34,253 nucleotides of DNA, from contig NZ_MACF01000131.1 in NCBI RefSeq assembly GCF_001884045.1, forward strand, positions 1-34,253, written 5' to 3'. Made by a program: the position numbers and the translations under genes. A model generated the notes under the pieces. That model had not been told where the DNA came from. It made no database searches and worked only from the letters and a program-made list of their open reading frames with translations. The stretch is from Bacillus mobilis (GTDB lineage: Bacteria > Bacillota > Bacilli > Bacillales > Bacillaceae_G). Positions 1 through 7,639 of this stretch are shown one piece after another (within the stretch, counting starts at the first letter, position 1; every line of letters starts with the position of its first letter).

Positions 1-1392
1 GCACTCTGTATTCTGTAAGCCAGGGATAGAACTTGCAACGAAAACAGGATCTTTTCCTTGTTTCTTTTGCTTAATATAGTCTACTAATGCTGCGTAGGCG
101 AATTTGCTAAGGAATGAGATGGCAATTAAGTTTGTGAATACCATTAGTCCCATGAATAAATCAGCTAAGCTCCAAACTGTTTGAAGGGCAGCGATTGATC
201 CGAAGAATACCATTCCGACAACTGCGACGCGATAAATCATTAACCATGTTTTGCTTTCTTTAATGAATGCGATGTTTGTTTCACCATAATAGTAGTTTCC
301 TAGTAAAGAACTGAATGCGAATAGGAAAATAATAATCGCTAAGAAAGTGCTTGCCCACGGTCCGATTTGTGAACTTAGTGCTTGCTGTGTTAATTCAATA
401 CCTTGTAAGTTTGTTCCTTTGTACAGTCCAGAACATAATACGATAAATGCTGTTGATGTACATACTAAGAATGTGTCTACGAACACTCCTAATGCTTGAA
501 CAAGTCCTTGTTTTACAGGGTGAGATACATCTGATGTTGCTGCTGCGTTAGGAGAGCTACCCATACCTGCTTCTGTCGCGAATAAACCGCGCTGAATTCC
601 GAACTTGATTGCTGCACCGATACCACCAGCGATAGCTTGGTCTAAACCGAATGCACTGTTAAAAATTTCTGAAAAAATGCTTGGTAACATAGTGAAGTTG
701 TTAATAACGACAAAAATTGCCACACCAATATAAATGATTGCCATTGGAGGAACAATTATTTCTGTAATACGTGAAATGCTCTTAATACCACCAAAAATAA
801 TAACTGCCACTAATAAAGCTAATAGAGCTCCTACAATTGTTCGCTCTAGTCCAAAAGCATTTTCAAACGCTATTGTTACTGTATTTGCTTGTACAGAATT
901 GAAAATTAATCCGTACGCAACTGTGATAAGTAACGAAAACCAAACACCCATCCAACGTTTGTTTAATCCTTTTTCCATGTAATATGCTGGCCCACCACGG
1001 AACCTGCTTCCATCTTTTACTTTATAAATTTGCGCGAGCGTACATTCTACGAAACTAGTAGCTGCTCCAAGGATAGCGATAAACCACATCCAAAATATTG
1101 CACCGGGTCCACCCATTGAAATGGCTAATGCTACACCAGCTAAATTCCCGATACCGATACGTGCTGCTGCACTTAAGCAAAATGCTTGGAATGGAGAGAT
1201 GCTATCTTTCTTTTTCTCTTTTCGATTAAATCCTTTACTAATTAAACCGACCATCTCACCGAAATGAGTAATTTGGACAAATTTCAATTTAAAAGAGAAA
1301 TAAAGACCGAAGCCGATTAGCATTGCAATAAGAATATATGACCATAAAATATTATTCGTTACCTCAAGGAATCTGCTAAAGATATCAACCAT
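1..1392 (-). CDS. Sodium:alanine symporter family protein (AgcS/AlsT type), C-terminus cut by window edge
   Basis: Read on the minus strand from ATG at 1392, 464 codons are present before the window ends, so the C-terminus is missing. The protein begins MVDIFSRFLEV and is almost wholly hydrophobic. Family hallmarks are visible: an early GNLAGVALA segment, MGGPGAIFWMW, FRGGPAYYMEKGL, and later GLFATEAGMGSSPNAAATSD. This is the APC-superfamily AgcS fold, which couples Na+ (or H+) to alanine or glycine uptake across the cell membrane. An AGGAAG ribosome binding site lies just upstream of the ATG, and a good sigma-A promoter is visible upstream. It is divergent from the kht operon. The family call is firm; the exact substrate is inferred from the family. 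Confidence 0.93.
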   Translation of the reverse strand, partial: MVDIFSRFLEVTNNILWSYILIAMLIGFGLYFSFKLKFVQITHFGEMVGLISKGFNRKEKKKDSISPFQAFCLSAAARIGIGNLAGVALAISMGGPGAIFWMWFIAILGAATSFVECTLAQIYKVKDGSRFRGGPAYYMEKGLNKRWMGVWFSLLITVAYGLIFNSVQANTVTIAFENAFGLERTIVGALLALLVAVIIFGGIKSISRITEIIVPPMAIIYIGVAIFVVINNFTMLPSIFSEIFNSAFGLDQAIAGGIGAAIKFGIQRGLFATEAGMGSSPNAAATSDVSHPVKQGLVQALGVFVDTFLVCTSTAFIVLCSGLYKGTNLQGIELTQQALSSQIGPWASTFLAIIIFLFAFSSLLGNYYYGETNIAFIKESKTWLMIYRVAVVGMVFFGSIAALQTVWSLADLFMGLMVFTNLIAISFLSKFAYAALVDYIKQKKQGKDPVFVASSIPGLQNTEC

Positions 1393-1424
1393 ATAATACA
1401 CTTCCTTTTTTCCGTAATAAGAAA

Positions 1425-1453
1425 ATTATATGCAAAAAATATACGAGAATCAA
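1425..1453 (-). promoter_or_regulatory. Sigma-A promoter of the alanine symporter gene
   Basis: On the minus strand: -35 TTGATT (1453-1448), a 17-nt spacer and a perfect -10 TATAAT (1430-1425), about 33 nt upstream of the start codon. Confidence 0.75.
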
Positions 1454-1573
1454 TTTTTCTAAAAAATTATGTTACTTAAACATATTATGTGTTATGATTA
1501 TGTTACATAATAATATTTTTAGAATTATTTACATTTTAAAAAACTAAATGTAAAGCAAGAAAGAGGGGATAAT

Positions 1574-1747
1574 TTGAAAGAAGAGACTTTATTGAAAGTA
1601 AGCCTTAAAAGTTTGAAAATGAGAAGTAATATACTTTTTATCATTACATCTTTCAGTATCTTTTTAGGAGCCACTTATTATTACAATAAAAGATTTCCAA
1701 CTCACATGTATCCTGAATGGTTAGAATTTCTGAAGTTGATTGGATGA
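1574..1747 (+). CDS. Small membrane protein, first gene of the kht operon (57 aa, TTG start)
   Basis: An ORF starting at TTG 1574, behind the strong ribosome binding site AGAGGGG, encodes 57 residues beginning MKEETLLKVSLKSLKMRSN. It has a charged N-terminus, one membrane segment (about residues 20-37, ILFIITSFSIFLGATYYY) and a short tail ending in EFLKLIG. It sits 56 nt before khtT on the same strand. In B. subtilis the third member of the khtSTU operon, khtS, occupies this position, but KhtS is larger, and I see no clear sequence relationship. It may be a small partner of the antiporter or an independent small protein. Ribosome binding site, hydrophobicity and operon position support it being real. 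Confidence 0.6.
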   Translation: MKEETLLKVSLKSLKMRSNILFIITSFSIFLGATYYYNKRFPTHMYPEWLEFLKLIG

Positions 1748-1803
1748 ATAAAAGACAGAAAAACAGAAAATTCAAATAAAAAAATGTTGTGGAGGAGCTA
1801 AAC

Positions 1804-2301
1804 ATGAATATTAGAGAAAGTGAACTTCCGGGTATTGGTTATAAGTTTCAAATCGTTACGAAAGGTAACGAAAAGATGGTGATTGTCATTCATGATGACG
1901 GGCGTAGAGAAATGTATCATTTTGATTCAGACCATGAAGAAAGTATCTCAAGTATTTCATTACGTGACTCAGAGGCAAGACAAATTGCAGCAATATTAGG
2001 CGGAATGGTATATAAGCCTAGAGCGTTAGAAAATGTTGAGATGGTCTTTGAAGGTTTAGCGATTGAGTGGTTCAAAGTGGAGAATGCAGCTCCAGCAATC
2101 GGAAAAACAATCGGTGATCTGGAAATAAGAAAAACATATAGCGTAACAATCATTGCAGTTATGAAAAAGAATATGAAAAAGCTATTTAATCCAGGGCCAG
2201 AAACAGCAATTGAAGAAGGCGATATGCTTGTTGTTTCTGGTGAGAGAGAAGAAATTAAAAAAATTATTAATGAGTTACTTTCGAATAGGGGGACTGACTA
2301 G
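1804..2301 (+). CDS. khtT: KhtT, regulatory RCK_C subunit of the K+/H+ antiporter
   Basis: 165 residues, soluble. ATG 1804 was chosen because GGAGGAG (1791-1797) sits at ideal spacing; the in-frame GTG at 1789 lies inside that ribosome binding site. This start gives the usual family length. The C-terminal half carries the TrkA-C/RCK_C fold (about residues 75-160: VEMVFEGLAIEWFKV through GDMLVVSGEREEIKKI). In B. subtilis KhtT associates with the membrane antiporter KhtU and gates it, and is reported to respond to pH and cyclic-di-AMP. Here the stop codon directly abuts the khtU ATG, so the two are translationally coupled. Confidence 0.92.
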   Translation: MNIRESELPGIGYKFQIVTKGNEKMVIVIHDDGRREMYHFDSDHEESISSISLRDSEARQIAAILGGMVYKPRALENVEMVFEGLAIEWFKVENAAPAIGKTIGDLEIRKTYSVTIIAVMKKNMKKLFNPGPETAIEEGDMLVVSGEREEIKKIINELLSNRGTD

Positions 2302-3501
2302 ATGGATACGTTAATTTTTGAAGTTGGTACAGCGTTAGTATTAGTTGCAATTGCGGCAGTAATTGCTGGAAAGTTTAAATTCTCAGTAATTCCGTTTCTG
2401 ATTGTTCTTGGGATGTTAGTGGGACCACATGCGCCGACAATAGGTGTTATCGATTTCAAGTTTATTGAAAGTGCAAGTGTCATTTCCTTCCTTGGACGGA
2501 TCGGGGTTCTGTTCCTTCTGTTCTATCTAGGACTAGAATTTTCGATGAAGAAACTAATTAAATCTGGACGTTCTATCGCGATTGGCGGAACGATTTATAT
2601 TTTAATTAACTTTTCACTTGGGTTATTATACGGATTTATAATGGGATTCCCTTTACTAGAAATCTTAATTATTGCGGGTATTATTACGATTTCTTCTAGT
2701 GCTATCGTTGCTAAAGTGTTAGTAGATTTAAGAAGAACTGGTAATAATGAAACCGAATTAATTTTAGGGATTATTATGTTCGAAGATATATTCCTTGCTG
2801 TATATTTATCAGTTGTATCGGGTTTAGTTCTAGGAGATCATGCTTCCTTCCTAGGTGCTCTTACTTCAATTGGAATTGCTTTAGGATACATGCTTCTATT
2901 CTTTATTGTAGCTAGGAAGGCGACGCCTTTATTAAATAAATTGCTCAATATTAGTTCAGATGAAATTTTCATTATTGTAGTATTTGCTTCGTTATTCTTT
3001 ATTGCAGGATTCTCAGAAACAATTCACGTTGCTGAAGCAATTGGAGCACTTCTTTTAGGATTAGTTTTCTCTGAGACAGAGCATAGTGACAGAATTGAGC
3101 ATCTCGTTGTTCCATTTAGAGACTTTTTCGGAGCTATTTTCTTCTTCAGTTTCGGGTTAAGTATTGATCCGTTTTCATTAGGCGGAGCGATATGGTTAAC
3201 GTTAGGTGCGGTCCTTCTTACAATCATCGGTAACTTTGTAGCAGGGATGATTGCAGGGCGACAAGCTGGATTATCTCATAAAGCGTCAACAAATATTGGA
3301 TTAACAATCGTTTCAAGAGGAGAGTTTTCCATCATTATGGCCAATATCGGTATCGCCGGTGGTTTAATGTCAGTCTTGAAACCATTCTCAGCACTATACG
3401 TGCTTATACTATCGATCTTAGGTCCACTTCTGACGAAAGAGTCAAAGAATGTATATAAATTTTTAAATAAAATCTTTAAGTGGGATACGAAGACTAACTG
3501 A
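2302..3501 (+). CDS. khtU: KhtU, K+/H+ antiporter (CPA2 family)
   Basis: 399 residues, about 12 membrane segments, starting MDTLIFEVGTALVLVAIAAV. CPA2 exchanger features are visible: FLGRIGVLFLLFYLGLEFS, the ISSSAIVAKVL stretch, FEDIFLAVYL carrying the transport-site Asp, and GLTIVSRGEFSIIMA near the C-terminus. It exports K+ in exchange for H+ and is linked in B. subtilis to K+ efflux and methylglyoxal tolerance. It starts immediately after the khtT stop, in the KhtTU order. Unlike E. coli KefB/C it has no C-terminal Rossmann RCK_N domain; regulation is supplied by the separate KhtT subunit. Confidence 0.93.
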   Translation: MDTLIFEVGTALVLVAIAAVIAGKFKFSVIPFLIVLGMLVGPHAPTIGVIDFKFIESASVISFLGRIGVLFLLFYLGLEFSMKKLIKSGRSIAIGGTIYILINFSLGLLYGFIMGFPLLEILIIAGIITISSSAIVAKVLVDLRRTGNNETELILGIIMFEDIFLAVYLSVVSGLVLGDHASFLGALTSIGIALGYMLLFFIVARKATPLLNKLLNISSDEIFIIVVFASLFFIAGFSETIHVAEAIGALLLGLVFSETEHSDRIEHLVVPFRDFFGAIFFFSFGLSIDPFSLGGAIWLTLGAVLLTIIGNFVAGMIAGRQAGLSHKASTNIGLTIVSRGEFSIIMANIGIAGGLMSVLKPFSALYVLILSILGPLLTKESKNVYKFLNKIFKWDTKTN

Positions 3502-3524
3502 ATAAAACAATGATTGTAGAAAAG

Positions 3525-3553
3525 GAATCTATGCTGACATAGATTCTTTTTTT
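3525..3553 (+). terminator. Intrinsic terminator of the kht operon
   Basis: GAATCTATG and CATAGATTC form a 9-bp stem around CTGA, followed by seven T. Confidence 0.88.
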
Positions 3554-3649
3554 ATTGTCATTTTTTCGAAAGGGGAAGAGTATGTTTAATATTTTACAGA
3601 TTGTGGCATACATATAGGAAAAGGAGTTTGGAAAGGGGATTATAGAAAA

Positions 3650-4084
3650 ATGGAACTCCAGTTTCAAAATGTATATCAACAAGTTGAGAATTGGTATGTG
3701 TTGGATTCGGAGCTTCCTTGGGATGTCAAAAGACTTAGAGACGATGTGTTTTCACTTATTGAAGTATGTAAAACGCCAGTTATTTTTTGTGATACGTGTG
3801 ATGCGAATCATGTGCTTCTGTCGTTAGGAGAAGAAGAAGAGGAATTTTTATTCCCAGTAGGTGGCTTTTATCATAAAGAAAAACAATTAATTTTCGTTTG
3901 CATATGGGAAGAGTATGAGCAAGTGCTCAAAACACTACTGCATGAATTTCGCCATGCGATGCAGCATAAGAACGAAGTACTGTATGTTGGAAGTGAACTG
4001 TACGAAGATAGATGGATTGAGAAAGATGCGAGGAATTTCGCAGAGAGGAAGTTAGATGAATATAAAAACAGAAAGTTAATGTAA
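3650..4084 (+). CDS. Small zincin-like protein with HEFRH motif (possibly DUF3920 family)
   Basis: 144 residues, no signal peptide or membrane segment. I recognise no characterised family, although a DUF3920-type Bacillus protein is possible. The visible feature is HEFRHAMQH at residues 98-106, an HExxH zinc motif, followed by WIEKDARNFAERK, where Glu124 sits about 22 residues after the second His. That arrangement resembles the ImmA/IrrE and SprT-like gluzincins, which have HExxH and then an E-x-x-A-x-x-F-A helix. The N-terminal half contains two CDTC-region cysteines (Cys47 and Cys50) and an acidic run at 61-65. It stands alone between two terminated units, with an AAAGGGG ribosome binding site rather far (13 nt) from the ATG. 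Peptidase activity is inference. Confidence 0.75.
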   Translation: MELQFQNVYQQVENWYVLDSELPWDVKRLRDDVFSLIEVCKTPVIFCDTCDANHVLLSLGEEEEEFLFPVGGFYHKEKQLIFVCIWEEYEQVLKTLLHEFRHAMQHKNEVLYVGSELYEDRWIEKDARNFAERKLDEYKNRKLM

Positions 4085-4139
4085 AGCATAGTGAAGAAAT
4101 GGCACTGTGCTTTCTTTTGGGGTTACTAAAAGTAAGTGA

Positions 4140-4168
4140 TTGACTTTTATAAAGTTTAGTTCTAAACT
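4140..4168 (+). promoter_or_regulatory. MarR-gene promoter with overlapping palindromic operator
   Basis: -35 TTGACT (4140-4145), 17-nt spacer, -10 TAAACT (4163-4168). A perfect inverted repeat AGTTTAG-TT-CTAAACT (4153-4168) covers the -10 and part of the spacer. Binding there would block polymerase, as expected for autorepression by the MarR protein encoded just downstream. Confidence 0.7.
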
Positions 4169-4196
4169 AATGGTATGAAACGAGCGAGGTGATAGA

Positions 4197-4607
4197 ATGA
4201 AAACAGAAGATAGACTCGGATTACTATTATGGTTTCGTTTATCACGTTTTTATAACAAAAGTATTCGTGAGACGAATCAGCATTTGAAAGAATGGAATGT
4301 GTCTGCCGCTCAGTTTGATGTACTAGCACAAGTTGGAGGGCATAATCGTCTAACGCAGCAAGAGCTTGGAAATAAACTATTTGTTACGAAGGGAAATATC
4401 ACGCAGCTTTTAAATAAAATGGAGCAGCTAGAGTGGATTCGTCGTGAGCAAGAAGGTACTACAAAATATATTTCGTTAACAGAAAAGGGAAACGTTTTAT
4501 ATGAAGAAATCGTCCCGCCTCAAGAAACGTTCCAAGCGGAGCAGTTTCAAAATTTAAATGTAGAAGAACAACATCAATTATTACAATTACTAAAAAAATT
4601 ACAGTGA
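4197..4607 (+). CDS. MarR family transcriptional regulator
   Basis: 136 residues, the usual MarR length. The winged helix-turn-helix is clear: LTQQELGNKLFVTKGNITQLLNK is helices 3-4 and RREQEGTTKYISLTEKG is the wing. N- and C-terminal helices form the dimer interface. There is no Cys in the sensory N-terminus, so a thiol-switch mechanism is not suggested. A palindrome overlaps its own -10 (4153-4168), which fits autorepression. The pirin gene follows 51 nt downstream without a terminator, so both probably form one repressed operon. MarR-pirin pairs are often responsive to phenolic or oxidative compounds; the effector here cannot be read from sequence. Confidence 0.93.
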   Translation: MKTEDRLGLLLWFRLSRFYNKSIRETNQHLKEWNVSAAQFDVLAQVGGHNRLTQQELGNKLFVTKGNITQLLNKMEQLEWIRREQEGTTKYISLTEKGNVLYEEIVPPQETFQAEQFQNLNVEEQHQLLQLLKKLQ

Positions 4608-4658
4608 GAAAAATTTTTATAATAAATCTTGAATTCGAGATAATATGAGGTGAAGGGT

Positions 4659-5354
4659 ATGTTTAGAAAAGTTGATCATAAAAATATGGGAAGAGCAAAT
4701 CATGGATGGTTAAATACACATTTTCATTTTTCCTTCGCGAATTACTATAACCCGAATAACATGAACTTCGGTGCATTGCGTGTAATTAATGATGATCTAG
4801 TAGCGGCACAAACTGGTTTTGATATGCATCCGCACCGCGATATGGAAATCATTTCGTACGTTGTAGATGGTGCTTTAACACATGAGGATAGCATGGGGAA
4901 CCGCGGAACAATTGAGCGAGGACATGTTCAATATATGAGTGCTGGCACAGGTGTATTTCATAGCGAGCATAATTTAGGAAATGAAACACTACGTTTATTA
5001 CAAATTTGGATTTTACCAGATCGTGCGGATCATAAACCAAACTATGGTGAGTTTAAATTTGATTGGAGCAAGCGTGAAAACGGATGGTTCCATATGGTAT
5101 CTCCAGTAGAAGGAGGGGCACCAATTCAAATTCACCAAGATGCAAATTTATATTCTTTATCGTTAGATGCCGGAAAAGAAATTCATTTCCCTGTGCGAGA
5201 AGGCCGTCAATTGTATCTTGTTCAAATTGAAGGAAGTAGTGTAATAAATGGTGAAACGCTTGTTATGCGTGATGCAGCAGAGGCGGTAGAAGAAGATATT
5301 CATATTGAAGCGAAAGAGCAATCACACTATTTAGCAATTGAGTTGAAAAAATAA
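4659..5354 (+). CDS. Pirin family protein (YhhW-like bicupin)
   Basis: 231 residues from ATG 4659, preceded by AGGTGA at 6-nt spacing; the in-frame GTG at 4650 lies in that ribosome binding site and was not chosen. The N-terminal cupin has the complete pirin metal site: His57 and His59 in GFDMHPHRDME, and His101 and Glu103 in AGTGVFHSEH, matching the ligand spacing of human pirin. The C-terminal cupin (about 145-231) lacks those ligands, as is normal. Bacterial pirins of this kind can have quercetin 2,3-dioxygenase activity in vitro, but their physiological role is mostly unknown. It is co-transcribed with the upstream MarR gene. Confidence 0.92.
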   Translation: MFRKVDHKNMGRANHGWLNTHFHFSFANYYNPNNMNFGALRVINDDLVAAQTGFDMHPHRDMEIISYVVDGALTHEDSMGNRGTIERGHVQYMSAGTGVFHSEHNLGNETLRLLQIWILPDRADHKPNYGEFKFDWSKRENGWFHMVSPVEGGAPIQIHQDANLYSLSLDAGKEIHFPVREGRQLYLVQIEGSSVINGETLVMRDAAEAVEEDIHIEAKEQSHYLAIELKK

Positions 5355-5375
5355 TAGAGCGTTTATGGAAAAGAG

Positions 5376-5401
5376 GACATCCGATAGGATGTCTTTTTTT
5401 T
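5376..5401 (+). terminator. Intrinsic terminator of the marR-pirin operon
   Basis: GACATCC-GATA-GGATGTC followed by eight T. Confidence 0.9.
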
Positions 5402-5512
5402 GAGTGAAATTGTCAGAAAAAACTTTCTCAAATTTTTGATAAAGGTATCGACTTGAAAAACAAGAATTGTATAAAAGTGTCAAAAATCTTTATGGGAATG
5501 GGGAATGTTATA

Positions 5513-7162
5513 GTGAAAAAGCAAGTCATTTCATCAGCATTAGCGTTAACTGTTATAGCCGGGGGATTTGGAACATTTGGAGCAACGACAACGAAAGCAG
5601 AAGAACAAAAAATTCAATATCATCAAGAATTTAAAACACCTGCGTACATAGGTGAAGAATGGAAAGCACCGGAAGGACTAGATAAAAAAGAGACGGTCTT
5701 TCAATATTTAGAGAGTAAGAAAGATATGTTTAAATTAGCAGGAAATATTGATAAACACTTCAATGTTGTTGGGGAAGAAAAAGACGCTGAATCTGGCACA
5801 ACACACGTGAAGTTAGTTGAAAAGCATAATAATATTCCTGTGTATGGTTCAGATCAAACTGTTACACTTGATAAAGAAAATAATGTAAAAGCATTCTTCG
5901 GACAAGTTATTCCGAATTTAGAGGATAAAAATATTCCTGCGTTTGCAAATATTAGTGCAGAGCAAGCAGAAACGATTGCAAAGGCGGATATTGAGAAAGA
6001 AATTGGTACAGTAAAGAATTATGACGGTGTGAAAAAAGATTTATTTGTGTATGAAAAAGATGGAAACTACTATCTTGCTTATTTAGTTAAGGCATCGATT
6101 TCAAAACCAGCTCCAGGATATTGGCATTATTTTGTTGATGCGACAAATGGAAATGTGATTGAGAAATATAATGCTGTAGATAACATTACTGGATTTGGTT
6201 ACGGAGTATTAGGCGCTAGACAATCATTTGAAATCGCTCAAGATGAGAAAACAGGAGCGTTCAACTTATTTGACGGTAAACGAGGACAAGGTGTTCATAC
6301 ATTTGATGCAGAGAATATGGATGAAAACTTGTTTAATTTATTCTCTCAAATTCTTGGATATACAGGAGAAGAAGTTGAGAGTAAATCTAAGTTCTTCGAC
6401 GATAAAGCGGCAGTTGATGCGCATGTGAATGCAGGAAAAGTATATGATTACTACAAAAAGACATTTAATCGTAACTCTTTCGATGATAAAGGCGCGAAGC
6501 TTATTTCTACTGTTCACGTTGGAGAAAGCTGGAATAACGCAGCTTGGAATGGTGTGCAAATGATGTATGGTGATGGCGATGGAAAAACATTCATTCCATT
6601 ATCTGCGGGACTAGATGTTATCGGTCATGAATTAACGCATGCTGTAACTGAAAATACAGCAAATCTTGTTTATAAAAATGAGTCAGGTGCGTTAAATGAA
6701 TCGTTATCTGATATTATGGGTGTCATGGTTGAGAAGAAGAGCTGGGATTTAGGTGCTGACATTTATACACCTGGAAAACCTGGTGATGCACTTCGTTCTC
6801 TGAAAGATCCAGCATCTATTCCAAACCCATTAAAACCAGGTGAAGGTTACCCAGATCATTACAATAAACGCTACACTGGAACAGCTGATAATGGCGGCGT
6901 TCATATTAATAGTAGTATTAACAATAAAGCTGCATATTTAGTATCTGAGGGCGGTACGCATTACGGCGTGAAAGTAACTGGAGTAGGCCGTGAAGCGACA
7001 GAAAAAATTTACTACCGTGCTCTTACGAAATATTTAACTGCAAACTCTGACTTTAAGATGATGCGTCAAGCTGCTCTGCAGTCAGCTGAAGATTTATATG
7101 GTAAAAACTCTAAAGCTGTACAAGCTGTTACGAAAGCTTATGATGCAGTAGGCGTAAAATAA
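5513..7162 (+). CDS. Secreted neutral metalloprotease, M4 (thermolysin/bacillolysin) family
   Basis: 549 residues if started at GTG 5513 (GGGG ribosome binding site at 9 nt), which gives a classic signal peptide, MKKQVISSALALTVIAGG. The frame stays open upstream to TTG 5453, so the start is uncertain. After the signal come an FTP/PepSY inhibitory propeptide (about 25-210) and the M4 catalytic domain. Zinc-site residues, numbered from 5513: His372, Glu373 and His376 in GHELTHAVTE, and Glu396 in ALNESLSDIMG. The transition-state His is in NGGVHINSSI. All catalytic residues are intact. It is secreted as a zymogen and degrades extracellular proteins. It is monocistronic, flanked by terminators on both sides. 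Confidence 0.95.
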   Translation: MKKQVISSALALTVIAGGFGTFGATTTKAEEQKIQYHQEFKTPAYIGEEWKAPEGLDKKETVFQYLESKKDMFKLAGNIDKHFNVVGEEKDAESGTTHVKLVEKHNNIPVYGSDQTVTLDKENNVKAFFGQVIPNLEDKNIPAFANISAEQAETIAKADIEKEIGTVKNYDGVKKDLFVYEKDGNYYLAYLVKASISKPAPGYWHYFVDATNGNVIEKYNAVDNITGFGYGVLGARQSFEIAQDEKTGAFNLFDGKRGQGVHTFDAENMDENLFNLFSQILGYTGEEVESKSKFFDDKAAVDAHVNAGKVYDYYKKTFNRNSFDDKGAKLISTVHVGESWNNAAWNGVQMMYGDGDGKTFIPLSAGLDVIGHELTHAVTENTANLVYKNESGALNESLSDIMGVMVEKKSWDLGADIYTPGKPGDALRSLKDPASIPNPLKPGEGYPDHYNKRYTGTADNGGVHINSSINNKAAYLVSEGGTHYGVKVTGVGREATEKIYYRALTKYLTANSDFKMMRQAALQSAEDLYGKNSKAVQAVTKAYDAVGVK

Positions 7163-7170
7163 TAAGAGAA

Positions 7171-7200
7171 AAAGACCTGACTAGGATGTCAGGTCTTTCT
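7171..7200. terminator. Terminator between convergent protease and Fe-S factor genes
   Basis: AAAGACCTGAC and GTCAGGTCTTT form an 11-bp perfect stem with loop TAGGAT. T-rich sequence follows in both directions. Confidence 0.85.
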
Positions 7201-7204
7201 TTAT

Positions 7205-7522
7205 TTAGTCGCGAATACCTAATGCAATTTTCGCCATACGTGACATGCGTTCTTTAGACCAGGGCGGATTCCAAACGACATTTACTTCTATTTCATTGAC
7301 TTCAGGTACGTTCGTTGATAATACTTTTTTTACGTCTGATACAATTTGCCCAGCCATTGGACAACCGATAGAGGTCATCGTCATTGTAATGACAGCATTA
7401 TTATTTTCATCTGCTGTAACGTCATAAACTAATCCAAGATTGATAATATCAACACCTAGTTCAGGATCAATAACAGCTTCTAAGTTTGCATATAACTTTT
7501 CTTCAAATGCTTGTTGTGACAT
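7205..7522 (-). CDS. MIP18/DUF59 family metal-sulfur cluster assembly factor (SufT/YitW-like)
   Basis: 105 residues from ATG 7522, with GGGGGT 7 nt upstream; the longer frame to 7540 only extends through the ribosome binding site. The single DUF59 domain has the family signatures: DPELGVDIINLGLVYDV at the N-terminus, the TSIGCPMAGQI loop with the conserved reactive Cys, and VVWNPPWSKERMS near the C-terminus. Such proteins aid maturation of Fe-S proteins (SufT in Gram-positives; CIA2/MIP18 in eukaryotes). The promoter carries a Fur-like box over its -10, suggesting iron control of this single-gene unit. Confidence 0.92.
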   Translation of the reverse strand: MSQQAFEEKLYANLEAVIDPELGVDIINLGLVYDVTADENNNAVITMTMTSIGCPMAGQIVSDVKKVLSTNVPEVNEIEVNVVWNPPWSKERMSRMAKIALGIRD

Positions 7523-7547
7523 GTGTAGCACCCCCTGCATAATTAAT

Positions 7548-7588
7548 GATATCGATTCTCATTATAACGGAAATGTGCATAATGTGCA
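7548..7588 (-). promoter_or_regulatory. Promoter of the Fe-S factor gene with Fur-like box
   Basis: Minus strand: -35 TGCACA (7588-7583), 16-nt spacer, -10 TATAAT (7566-7561). The stretch 7566-7548 matches 15 of 19 positions of the Fur consensus, and as a 7-1-7 site (TGAGAAT-C-GATATCA) 11 of 14. The left half TTATAAT also fits a PerR half-site, so Fur and PerR cannot be fully separated by eye. Confidence 0.5.
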
Positions 7589-7601
7589 GGAAATGAGCTC
7601 A

Positions 7602-7634
7602 AAAAAAGATCCCTTTTGCAAGAGGATCTTTTTT
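7602..7634 (-). terminator. Terminator of the first chemoreceptor gene
   Basis: AAAAAAGATCC and GGATCTTTTTT flank an 11-nt loop; on the minus strand it lies just past the stop at 7640. Confidence 0.85.
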
Positions 7635-7639
7635 AAAGG

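Noticed and set aside
734-982. Plus-strand frame inside the alanine symporter gene
   Set aside because: It lies wholly within a clearly coding minus-strand gene and has no ribosome binding site or recognisable product.
5453-5512. TTG 5453 as start of the neutral protease
   Set aside because: The added residues have no ribosome binding site and would put a polar stretch before the signal peptide. GTG 5513 gives a normal signal peptide, although the choice is not certain.
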